64,000 bases of DNA, taken from positions 1 through 64,000 of the forward strand of contig JAOAQZ010000020.1 in assembly GCA_025210795.1 (NCBI GenBank), written 5' to 3'. Of the stretch, positions 1-8,365 are shown piece after piece. Made by a program: the position numbers and the translations under genes. This DNA is from Cohaesibacter sp. (lineage in GTDB: Bacteria > Pseudomonadota > Alphaproteobacteria > Rhizobiales > Cohaesibacteraceae). The first letter of the stretch is position 1; each line of letters starts with the position of its first letter. Under the pieces are notes generated by a model. The model saw only the letters and a program-made list of their open reading frames with translations. It did not search any database and was not told the DNA's origin.

Positions 1-237
1 CCCGGGGCCAGCCTCATAGTCGGGAATTAGCAACTCTTCCTGAGTTCCAAGTCCAAAATGCAGGGTAGGGTTGAGAATATCCTGACGGGCAGCGCTCACT
101 TCGCCGGTGTCATAGTCATGAACAGCATTGGCAGATTTGTCTGCCTCAGCCTTCTGGATAGAATTGTGCGCCTGATGGGTCTCATGCGCACGATTGGCAG
201 GGGTTGGCGCCGAAGGGGTGGATTTTTCGTCAGCCAT
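1..237 (-). CDS. Partial N-terminus of unknown protein, divergent from the type I secretion genes
   Basis: The frame stays open for 79 codons from an ATG at 237 to the left window edge, so only the N-terminus is visible. A GGAAG ribosome-binding site sits a few bases upstream of the ATG. The visible part is hydrophilic, rich in Ala, Glu, Asp, His and Thr, with no signal peptide or membrane segment and no domain I recognise. It begins MADEKSTPSAPTPANRAHE. It diverges from the type I exporter genes across about 300 bp. Type I substrates lack an N-terminal signal peptide and are often encoded beside their exporter, so a large RTX-like or adhesin substrate is plausible. That is inference, because the diagnostic C-terminus is outside the window. 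Confidence 0.6.
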   Translation of the reverse strand, partial: MADEKSTPSAPTPANRAHETHQAHNSIQKAEADKSANAVHDYDTGEVSAARQDILNPTLHFGLGTQEELLIPDYEAGPG

Positions 238-535
238 GAAAGTCTTCCTTTGCACAGAAAGCGGGATACATGGCTTTGACGCTATATTAATAGGGCTTAA
301 CCCGATCTTTTTAAACGAGGTGAATTTGTCGTTAACATCCTATTTTTCAAACAAAAAAGGGCGCTGGAGGGAAGAAAATGTCAACGTGGTTAAGAAAGGA
401 TAAAGACCTTGAGGTCATAAGTAAGGGTGGTGGATTGGATATACAGGACAGCTTTTCTGCTTAAAATTTGCAGGAATGCATGTGCGGCAATGTCTCAAAT
501 GCGGATTTTGGTACCTGAGCGATTGTTGAGTGGTG
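238..535. promoter_or_regulatory. Divergent intergenic region of the type I secretion locus
   Basis: About 300 bp, A+T-richer than the flanking genes, separates the divergent frames starting at 237 (minus) and 536 (plus). Promoters for both directions should lie here. I could not pick out convincing -35/-10 pairs or an operator palindrome. Two short frames on the plus strand (up to about 70 codons) have no family resemblance and are not called. Confidence 0.35.
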
Positions 536-2347
536 ATGCAAGAGCAGCTGCAAAATGATGTAAGGCAAGAGCAGGCTGGGTCCCGTCAGGGGGCATGGTC
601 ACGGCTGCGCATGATCTTCGAGCCGCCAGCTTCCATGCGGACCTTGTGGTTCTCGGACATGATCCGTGTCCCCAAAAAGATTATAGCGGCGTCTTTTGTC
701 ATCAATGTGCTGGGCCTCGGGATGCCCATTGTCATTTTGCAGATATATGATCGCATCATTCCCAATCTATCCTACGATACCTTGCTCTATATGATGGTCG
801 GTCTCTGTGTCGTGATGGTCATTGATACCGTCCTGAAAGTGATTCGCTCTCATATTTCCGGCTGGTCCGCCTCTTATATTGATTATGTGTCATCCATTGA
901 AGCCATCAAGCGTACGCTGCAAGCGACGCCTGACCGGGTGGAGAAAGACCCTGCCAGCACGCATATTGACCGGATGAATGCCCTGTCGGCAACAGCTAGA
1001 ATGTTTGCCGGGCCTGCCCGCATGGGCCTGATTGATCTTCCTTTCATTTTCATCTTTCTGGGCGTCATGGCGGTGGTCAGCCCGCTTATTGCCGCTCTTG
1101 TGGTTGGGCTCTTTGCCCTGTTTGCCTGGCGTCTTTTGTCACGCACCCGCGAAATTCAGGCACTTCAGGAAGAGCGGCAGATTCTTGACCGGCGCAAATA
1201 TGACTTTGCTATCGAGGTGCTAAGCGGCCTTGAAACGGTTAAGACCATGGCATGCGAGCCTCAAATGATCCGCCGCTATGAAAGGCTGCAGGAAACCATT
1301 GCGGTGGCCTTTCATCGTTCGGTGCGCCTTGATGGCATAACCCAGTCCATGAGTGCCGCCTTCGCATCGGTTACGATGGTGACAATTGTCTCGTCCGGCG
1401 CTTTTTTGGTCGTGCAAGGCAGTCAGTCCATCGGCTCGCTGGCTTGCTGCCTGTTGCTGGGCGGGCGTGCGGTGGAAGTTCTGGTTCGCTCGGTCCGGTC
1501 GTGGAGCGAGATGAGCAATTTTGATCTGGTCAAGCAGAATGTAGATCAGCTCTTCTCTATCAATGATGAAGCAGAAGAAGAGACCCGATATATAGCCCTT
1601 GAAAATGGGGCCATCGAGCTTGATCAGGTGACGATGACATCAAGGGGCAAAAGTGAGCAGACCTATCACATGTCACTGACCATTCCCCATGGGCGATCGG
1701 TCGGGCTTAAGGGCTGTGATGCCAATGATGATCATCATTTCTTAAAATTGCTGCGTGGCAAAGCCCTGCCGGAGGCAGGGGCAATCAAGATTGGTGGCAT
1801 GGACTGCGCGGAGCTGATGGGAGCAGATCTGACCGAGTCTATCGCCTATGTGCCCAATAGTCCGGCTATCTTCCGCGGCACCATTTTGGAAAATCTCACT
1901 CTGTTTAATATCCGTGATGACTTACATGCTGCGCGGGAAGCAGCCCAGTTGATTGGGCTTGAAAGCGATATTCAGCAATTGCCTCATGGCTATGACATGA
2001 TGGTCGGCTCTGGCGGCTATGAAAGCCTGCCGCCCGGTTTCCAGCAGCGCATCTGCATTGCGCGTGCCATTGCCAAAAGGCCCAAAATCCTTGTTCTGGA
2101 AGAAGCCAATGCCCTGCTTGATCAGCGGGCAGATACATTGTTGCGGCAAGGATTGGAGAGCCTCAAAGGGTCGATGACAATCATTTTCCTCTCCAACCGC
2201 CCGTCTTTCCTGTCTATGGCGGATGAGCTGCATACGCTAAAAAACGGCGGCCTGCAGGACTATGTCCCACCCAATCAGGCTCCGCAAAAAGTGCAGCAGA
2301 ATGAGGTCCAGTTACAAGCCGGGCAAAGTCTGGGAGGGGTGGCATGA
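536..2347 (+). CDS. Type I secretion ABC transporter subunit with degenerate ATPase domain
   Basis: 603 aa from ATG 536 (an in-frame GTG lies at 530). A transmembrane domain of about six helices (residues about 45-330) resembles the PrtD/LapB-type exporter fold and is followed by a nucleotide-binding domain (about 355-575). No N-terminal C39-like domain is present. The ATPase motifs are badly eroded. The Walker A position reads GLKGCDANDD from residue 390 and lacks the Gly-Lys-Ser/Thr core. The Q-loop Gln is Asn (YVPNSP), the signature is SLPPGFQQR, Walker B ends in LEE rather than LDE, and the H-loop His is Asn (LSNRPS). The stop overlaps the start of the next ABC gene by 4 bp, so the two probably form a heterodimer with this subunit as the non-hydrolytic partner. 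The inner-membrane exporter role follows from the family and the HlyD and TolC neighbours. Confidence 0.85.
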   Translation: MQEQLQNDVRQEQAGSRQGAWSRLRMIFEPPASMRTLWFSDMIRVPKKIIAASFVINVLGLGMPIVILQIYDRIIPNLSYDTLLYMMVGLCVVMVIDTVLKVIRSHISGWSASYIDYVSSIEAIKRTLQATPDRVEKDPASTHIDRMNALSATARMFAGPARMGLIDLPFIFIFLGVMAVVSPLIAALVVGLFALFAWRLLSRTREIQALQEERQILDRRKYDFAIEVLSGLETVKTMACEPQMIRRYERLQETIAVAFHRSVRLDGITQSMSAAFASVTMVTIVSSGAFLVVQGSQSIGSLACCLLLGGRAVEVLVRSVRSWSEMSNFDLVKQNVDQLFSINDEAEEETRYIALENGAIELDQVTMTSRGKSEQTYHMSLTIPHGRSVGLKGCDANDDHHFLKLLRGKALPEAGAIKIGGMDCAELMGADLTESIAYVPNSPAIFRGTILENLTLFNIRDDLHAAREAAQLIGLESDIQQLPHGYDMMVGSGGYESLPPGFQQRICIARAIAKRPKILVLEEANALLDQRADTLLRQGLESLKGSMTIIFLSNRPSFLSMADELHTLKNGGLQDYVPPNQAPQKVQQNEVQLQAGQSLGGVA

Positions 2348-4920
2348 GCGATCAAAAAGACAGCCATCTGTCCCAAAAGGCCCAAGAGGCGCAGGAAAGC
2401 TCTAAAGCTTCTCAAAGCCCTGAAACACCTGAAGTTCAAGAAGGCCGGATCCGCCTGCAATTGGGGGGCGTGACCTTAAAGCCCGAGGTTGCCAAAGAGC
2501 CGTTGGAGCACGCGAAACTGCAAGAGACGTCTCAAACAAGTGGCCCACAAGACATCCCCGTTGACGCCTTGCAAGCCTTGGCCGCATCCGAGCAACGCAA
2601 ATTGCTGGATGATCTGGCCCGCGCAGCAGCAGGGCTTGAGGCTGAGCCTGATTCAGATTTTACGAGCGCTCCAGACCATTCCGGCCGTCTGGATTTGTCC
2701 AGCCCGAAAGCGCGGGAAGAAGATTGGCAGGCCTATGCCGAAGATCTGGAAGCTGAAGAAGCATTGGTGACGGCGATTAGCGACAGTGAAATGCGCTACG
2801 GGGTCAAGGAACATTGGCCGGGTATTGATTATCAAAGCTCGGCAGGCCGGTGCCTGCAGATATTGCTTTCGGTTCTGGGCTGGGGTGGTGAGGGGCGCCA
2901 TCTGGTTCAGGCTTTGCCGCATTTTGACAGTGTGTCCGATCTGCCCGGTTTGCGCGCGGTGCTGACACGGCTCAATCTGACCACCTGTTGCGAAAAGATG
3001 CAGTGCGCCACTCTGACAGCAGAGAAATTGCCCTGCCTGCATATTGCTGAAGATGGCACATTATCGGTTCTTCTCTCGATCGACCCGATCAGAGGGACGC
3101 TTACTCGGTTTAATGGTGGCACCGGAGAAGAAGAAGAATGGCCGATCCCTAAGGATCGACAAAACCTGTTGCATGTCAAACCGTTCGATCTGGAAGGTTA
3201 TAATAAAAAGATCCAGTCATTTGGTTGGGTCACACAGGCAGCAGCAGCTTTTAAAAAACTGTTCTTCAATCTGTTCCTGATCAATTTCGGCATCAATTTT
3301 GCGGCGCTTGCGGTGCCCATCTTTATCATGTCGATTTATGGCTATGTCATCCCGTCCAAGGCGCTGGATAGCCTTGCCATGTTCATGGTCGGCATCGGCA
3401 TGGTCATCGGGGCTGACTTTGCCTTGCGGATTTTGCGCTCCAAGGTCTTTGCCTATATCGGAGCCCGGTTCGACACGGCCCTGTCGGTCGAAGTGTTCCA
3501 GCGGCTGCTCTATATGCCCTTTCACATGGTGCAGAATGCACCCATGGGGGCGCAATTGGCGCGATTGCGGCAGTTCGAGAAATTGCGCGAGCTGTTTTTG
3601 GGCTCCCTTGGCACCGCCTTGCTCGATTTGCCTTTTGTAGGCCTCTTTATTATCGCCATTGCTATGATTGGGGGCTGGCTTGCCGCCATTCCGGCAGTTT
3701 TGGTTCTCTGTTATGGGGTGCTGGCCCTTGTGGCGCTTCCCATTGCCAAACGCCAGACGATGCAAACGGGCGAAGCAAAAACCAAAAAGCAGAATATCAT
3801 GATGGAGCTGTTTTTGATGCAGCGTGATATTCGCAATGTTGGCGGCGAGCGCATCTGGCAGCAGCGCTTTGATGAAGCAGCAGCAGAATTTGCCGCGCTT
3901 GATTTCCGCTCTCAGCATTTCTCGCAAAAAGTCCAGATCATCTCGCAAGCCTTGTCCATGGCAACGGGCCTGCTGACTTTAGGGCTGGGCACGCTGGCGG
4001 TGATGTCCGGCTATGTCAATATCGGGGCGCTCATTGCTATCATGGCGCTGATCTGGCGGGTGCTCGCACCGCTGCAAAATGCGTTTCTCAGCCTGTCGCG
4101 GATTGGCCGGCTGGTTGAAGCCATCCGCATGATCAACAATCTGATGCGGATGCCGGTTGAGAGCAATCCCGGTGAGGTGCCCAATATCAGCCGGGTTTTT
4201 GAAGGGCAGATCTCCATCAAGAATGTCTCATTTCGTTATCCCAAAGCCTCCGAAGGGGCCATCAAGGGCATCAATCTGTCAATCCAGCCCGGCGAGCTTG
4301 TGGCCATTACCGGACCAAGTGGTGGTGGCAAATCCACCTTGCTGAAATTGCTCGCAAGCCTCTATCGCCCCACGACCGGATCGGTGAGTTATGACAATCT
4401 GGATATTCGCCAGATTGATCTGTCAGAATTACGTGGCGAAGTGAGTTACCAGCCCGATCATCCCACCTTCTTTTATGGAACGGTGGTGCAGAATTTCCAG
4501 CTCAATGATCCGGAAATTACCGCAAGTGATACAAGGCGGATGATGGACCAGTTCAATATCCCTCATGATCACCCCGATTTGCCCGAAGGGATTAATACCC
4601 GTCTGCGCGTTGATACGCTGAACAGAATGCCCGATCAGCTAAAGCAGGAATTGCTGCTCGCCCGGACCTTCTGCAAAAAGGCTGTTTATTACTTCCTTGA
4701 TGAGCCGGCCAGTTATCTTGATTTTGAAACGGACAAGAAATTCATGGCGCATATGGAAGAGCTGCGCGGCAAGGCCTCGGTGCTGTTCACCACCCAGCGG
4801 CCCAGCCATATGAAAATGGCAGATCGGGTGATTGTTCTGCATGAAGGGCAGCTCATCCTAAATGGTCCACCAGAGAAAATCCTGCCCCAGCTCGATGCTT
4901 TCAATAAATCGGTCGCCTAA
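2344..4920 (+). CDS. Type I secretion ABC transporter subunit with N-terminal extension and C39-like domain
   Basis: 858 aa, overlapping the preceding ABC gene by 4 bp. Residues 1 to about 150 are hydrophilic, acidic and Gln/Ser/Pro-rich, probably disordered. Residues about 155-285 resemble a C39 peptidase-like domain but lack the catalytic DCG motif (SAGRCLQILL instead), as in substrate-binding C39-like domains of HlyB/LapB. A transmembrane domain follows (about 300-590). The nucleotide-binding domain has an intact Walker A (GPSGGGKST, about residue 658) and Walker B (YYFLDEP). The signature is NRMPDQLKQ instead of LSGGQ, the Q-loop reads YQPD, and the H-loop His is Gln (TTQRPS). In a heterodimer its Walker A would face the partner's LPPGF signature, leaving one semi-consensus ATP site. 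Inferred role: energised subunit of the exporter. Confidence 0.85.
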   Translation: MSDQKDSHLSQKAQEAQESSKASQSPETPEVQEGRIRLQLGGVTLKPEVAKEPLEHAKLQETSQTSGPQDIPVDALQALAASEQRKLLDDLARAAAGLEAEPDSDFTSAPDHSGRLDLSSPKAREEDWQAYAEDLEAEEALVTAISDSEMRYGVKEHWPGIDYQSSAGRCLQILLSVLGWGGEGRHLVQALPHFDSVSDLPGLRAVLTRLNLTTCCEKMQCATLTAEKLPCLHIAEDGTLSVLLSIDPIRGTLTRFNGGTGEEEEWPIPKDRQNLLHVKPFDLEGYNKKIQSFGWVTQAAAAFKKLFFNLFLINFGINFAALAVPIFIMSIYGYVIPSKALDSLAMFMVGIGMVIGADFALRILRSKVFAYIGARFDTALSVEVFQRLLYMPFHMVQNAPMGAQLARLRQFEKLRELFLGSLGTALLDLPFVGLFIIAIAMIGGWLAAIPAVLVLCYGVLALVALPIAKRQTMQTGEAKTKKQNIMMELFLMQRDIRNVGGERIWQQRFDEAAAEFAALDFRSQHFSQKVQIISQALSMATGLLTLGLGTLAVMSGYVNIGALIAIMALIWRVLAPLQNAFLSLSRIGRLVEAIRMINNLMRMPVESNPGEVPNISRVFEGQISIKNVSFRYPKASEGAIKGINLSIQPGELVAITGPSGGGKSTLLKLLASLYRPTTGSVSYDNLDIRQIDLSELRGEVSYQPDHPTFFYGTVVQNFQLNDPEITASDTRRMMDQFNIPHDHPDLPEGINTRLRVDTLNRMPDQLKQELLLARTFCKKAVYYFLDEPASYLDFETDKKFMAHMEELRGKASVLFTTQRPSHMKMADRVIVLHEGQLILNGPPEKILPQLDAFNKSVA

Positions 4921-5095
4921 AAAAGCTTATTCTTTTCAGCGCTGGGCATGCTCCGCTTGTTCAAAAAGATGAAATGAGCAAGCCAAGAGTGACAAGTGCA
5001 ACCAAGCGTTAAGATTAAGGAAGATATAATGGTGCCTGAATTGCAGATTTTTGCCCAAGGCCCATTTGCTCAATGCTGAGTCAGGAAGTCTCACC

Positions 5096-6430
5096 GTGAA
5101 GTGGTTCAAACCCAAACAAAAAGAGCTTGATGCAAAGGCGCTCACCTTGCCTTTGGCGCTGGAGCTAGAGCATCCGCCACAATTATTTTCCTATGTGGTT
5201 ATGGGCTGTTTCGGTTTTGTGGTTGCCTTCATTGTCTGGAGTTTTCTTACCTCCGTGCTTGAAGTGACCCACGCAACAGGGCAGATCCAGCCGTCATCTT
5301 CTGTTCAGCTCGTCCAGCATCTGGAAGGGGGCTATATCGACAAGGTGCTCGTCAAGGAAGGGGACCGGGTTGAAAAGGGCCAAACCCTGATGCGTCTGCG
5401 CTCGACCGCAACTCAAAGTGATCGCGATCGCCTTGCTGTCCGTGCTGCGAGCCTGCGCATGAGTGTTGCCAATTATGATGCACTGGCGCTTGAGTTGATC
5501 CGGCCCGATTATGGGGCTGATACGCGCCGCTATCCGCAACTGGCGCAAAGTGCTGACAGTGTTTTCTCATCCGAGAAAGTTCGGATGATGCGCGAGCAGG
5601 AAAAACTGGCCAGTCAGGTGGCTCGCCGCAAGGCTGAGCTGCAAGCCTTGCTGGCTGAAAAACAGAGTGTTGCCAAACGCATGGAAATTGCCGCCGAGCA
5701 ATACAAGATTCTGGACGGCCTGTTGCGCCAGCAATATGCCTCTCGCCGGTCAGTGCTGGAAGCTGAAGCCGCTTTTGAGGAGGCCCGCTCCCGCTCCTTT
5801 GCTCTTGAGGGCCGCATTGCAGCTGCAAAAGAGCAGGTAACCGAGGCGGAAATTCAACTTGAGGAATTACGAGCCTCCAGCAAAGCCAAATATGCCAAGG
5901 AGCGCCAGACAGTACAGGCCGAATTGGCCGAGCTTGATAACATTCTCACCAAAGAGCAGGACAGGGTGCAAAGCCTTGATCTGGTCGCCCCTTCGAGCGG
6001 CCTTGTGCAAGAGCTGGCCATCAATACGGTTGGCGCGGTGATCCGTGGGGGCGAAGTTATTGCCCGCATCGTGCCTGATGATCGTGATATCGTGGCCGAA
6101 GTTCGCGTCCCGCCAAAAGATATCGGACATATCCAAAAAGGGGCCAATGCCAAGGTCAGTGTCTCAACCTTTGATCCTTATGTCTTTGGCACCTTGGAAG
6201 GGGAGGTTAAGACCATCTCCGCCAGCTCTTTTGAAGATGAGCGCGGTGAGCCCTATTTCAAAATCCAGATTGCGCTGGATGATAATGCCCTGATGAGAGG
6301 GGAAGCCGCCTATCCGGTTTTGCCAGGCATGGTGGTAACAGCAGATATCTTAACGGGCGAGAAGTCTCTTGCTCGTTATTTGCTCAAACCGGTATTCCGC
6401 TCGCTCGATCAAGCCTTTACCGAGCGCTAA
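5096..6430 (+). CDS. HlyD-family type I secretion membrane-fusion protein
   Basis: 444 aa from GTG 5096, chosen because AGGAAG lies 7-8 bases upstream; an in-frame TTG at 5051 would add 15 residues without a better site. One transmembrane helix lies near residues 30-52 (SYVVMGCFGFVVAFIVWSF). A biotinyl/lipoyl-like half-motif follows, with VQHLEGGYIDKVLVKEGD, typical of HlyD/PrtE adaptors. Then comes a long coiled coil (about 120-290) rich in Ala, Glu, Arg and Gln, and the C-terminal lipoyl/barrel domain with the characteristic VAPSSGLVQ and GEVIARIVPDD segments. It should bridge the inner-membrane ABC dimer to the TolC-like channel. It lies about 175 bp after the second ABC gene on the same strand. 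Confidence 0.92.
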   Translation: MKWFKPKQKELDAKALTLPLALELEHPPQLFSYVVMGCFGFVVAFIVWSFLTSVLEVTHATGQIQPSSSVQLVQHLEGGYIDKVLVKEGDRVEKGQTLMRLRSTATQSDRDRLAVRAASLRMSVANYDALALELIRPDYGADTRRYPQLAQSADSVFSSEKVRMMREQEKLASQVARRKAELQALLAEKQSVAKRMEIAAEQYKILDGLLRQQYASRRSVLEAEAAFEEARSRSFALEGRIAAAKEQVTEAEIQLEELRASSKAKYAKERQTVQAELAELDNILTKEQDRVQSLDLVAPSSGLVQELAINTVGAVIRGGEVIARIVPDDRDIVAEVRVPPKDIGHIQKGANAKVSVSTFDPYVFGTLEGEVKTISASSFEDERGEPYFKIQIALDDNALMRGEAAYPVLPGMVVTADILTGEKSLARYLLKPVFRSLDQAFTER

Positions 6431-6652
6431 GTCCTATTGCCCCTACAGATTGTAGGCCATGTTTTTTATCTGATGAAAGGCCCTGCTACAGGCAATTTTG
6501 CGCTTTTGTTAGGCGATAACCAGTGCCTTTGCACACTTTATTAACCATAAATTCCTAATAGTGAGAGGGAGGCATAGGGGTTACTTCTCATGCCTATGCC
6601 CAGATTTTAGGGAATTGAAACACCTACGCTTATGTGTTTGGCAGGAATGGTT

Positions 6653-8125
6653 ATGAAGCCTCGGCAAAATAGGAATTTTGTTGGCAAAGCAGGGCCGATG
6701 ATTGCGACTCTGTTCGTGATCGGCTGGACCGTTGCAATGCCTGCACAGGCCGATAGCTTGTCTCAAATGCTTCAGGATGTTTATGACAACAATCCTGATA
6801 TCCGTGCCGAGGAAGCCGGGCTTGAATCCCGAAGGGCCGTGACCGACAAGGCGCGGTCGGCTATGTTCCCCAGCCTGTCCGCCTCCGCTTCCCATAAACT
6901 GGCGGATGAGAACACCAAAAGCGGAGCATCGCGCCGCACGCGAACAACCCAATATGGCCTGACGGCCAGTCATCGTCTGTTTAACGGGTTTCAGGATCGC
7001 AACCAGATTTTAAAAGCGCGCTATCAGGAACGCTCCGGGCATTATGATGTTCGCCATCGTGAAACACTGGTTCTGCTTGACGCGGTTCGGGCTTATATGG
7101 ATGTTTATGCAGCGCGTAAAATGATGGGGCTGCGTCGCCAGCATGTTGCCAATTTGCAAAAGCAGCGCCGCGCTACCAAAGCGCGGATGAGAGCAGGGGA
7201 ATTGACCCGTACGGACCTGTCACGTACCGATGCGCTCTTGTCGAGGGCCAGGGCATCCCTTGCCGGCGCTCAAGCCGACTTGGGCGGAGCCTCAGCCCGC
7301 TTTGAAGCATTGGCAGGATATAAGCCGCGCTCGATCCTTTATCCGCAGATGCCAAGTCGTTATGTCCCAAAAACCGTAGAAGATGCCCAGCACAAAGCCT
7401 TGCGACTGCATCCTCAACTTCGTTCGGCACGGGCCAAAAGCAAGGCCCTCAAACATCAGGTCAAAGCCAGCAAAGGCTCGTTCTTGCCAAGTGTGGATCT
7501 CTCTGCCGGTTACACCCGCTCTTCCACATCGCGCACCAGCACAACACCTGATCTTGAAAAGTCTCTCTCTTTGCGGCTGAGTTTGCCCATCTTTGATGGT
7601 GGGGGCCGCAAAGCAGACGTACGCAAGGCAACCGCCGACTATAGTCAGGCGCGCTATCAGGCCAATTCACTTGCCGCAACCGTTCGTGCTCAAGCCAAAG
7701 AACGCTATTTGAAATATAAGGCCGCCAAGACAATTGTTACTCAAGCAAAGATTGAGGTAAAAGCCGCCCGCGACACCTTGCGGGGCATTAAAATTGAAGA
7801 AAAGGCAGGCCAGCGATCCTTTCTTGATGTGCTGGACGCCGAAGTTGCGTTGCTCGATGCACGTGAGGTTGAAGTCTATGCACAGGCGGACAGTGTGATC
7901 GCGCTCTATTCCTATCTGTCCTATTCGGGGCAATTGACGGTGGCAGGTTCGCGCCTCGCGCAAGCCAATGCAAAACACGATCCCTATATCCAAGGGGATG
8001 ATGAAGCAACAAGCGCCATCCCTCGCTCGTCCGTTGATCGCGCCAAGGCTGCGGCCAAGCGTCAGAACCGGCGTACTCCAACCAAAGGCAGAACAGTAAA
8101 AGATCCATGGAGTGGCCTGCGCTAG
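6653..8125 (+). CDS. TolC-family outer-membrane efflux/secretion channel
   Basis: 490 aa from ATG 6653, chosen because AGGA precedes it and because the protein then opens with a classic signal peptide (basic MKPRQNR, hydrophobic stretch, cleavage after AQA about residue 30). In-frame ATGs at 6632 and 6647 are alternatives. Two repeated outer-membrane-efflux domains form the body, with long amphipathic Ala/Gln/Arg-rich helices. The motif LSLRLSLPIFDGGGRKADV is typical of the second TolC repeat, and the matching first repeat reads YGLTASHRLFNGFQDRNQ. A basic tail of about 40 residues follows the fold. It is the expected outer-membrane partner of the upstream ABC/HlyD proteins and completes a type I secretion system, about 220 bp after the adaptor gene. 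Confidence 0.92.
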   Translation: MKPRQNRNFVGKAGPMIATLFVIGWTVAMPAQADSLSQMLQDVYDNNPDIRAEEAGLESRRAVTDKARSAMFPSLSASASHKLADENTKSGASRRTRTTQYGLTASHRLFNGFQDRNQILKARYQERSGHYDVRHRETLVLLDAVRAYMDVYAARKMMGLRRQHVANLQKQRRATKARMRAGELTRTDLSRTDALLSRARASLAGAQADLGGASARFEALAGYKPRSILYPQMPSRYVPKTVEDAQHKALRLHPQLRSARAKSKALKHQVKASKGSFLPSVDLSAGYTRSSTSRTSTTPDLEKSLSLRLSLPIFDGGGRKADVRKATADYSQARYQANSLAATVRAQAKERYLKYKAAKTIVTQAKIEVKAARDTLRGIKIEEKAGQRSFLDVLDAEVALLDAREVEVYAQADSVIALYSYLSYSGQLTVAGSRLAQANAKHDPYIQGDDEATSAIPRSSVDRAKAAAKRQNRRTPTKGRTVKDPWSGLR

Positions 8126-8365
8126 AGCATGTGCGGTCAATACATTTGGAATGGATGCGTAAATCTAACTTCGCCCAAACAGATAATTACTCATACCTTT
8201 TTAACGCTAAAATGACTTTGAGGCCCTCCCTCGCCAGCGAGGTCCGTTCCTCTATTAAAATTTAAGAGTTTCTGGCTAGGCTGTACTCATTATTCAAACA
8301 AAATATTGCCCTTGATCATTCCAAAAAGGGCCATGGATTGTTGATCAATAGTGTGGGCAAAACAG

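Noticed and set aside
3217..3948. 243-codon minus-strand open frame inside the second exporter gene
   Set aside because: Shadow frame rich in His, Gln and Lys, with no domain; the plus-strand ABC exporter explains the sequence.
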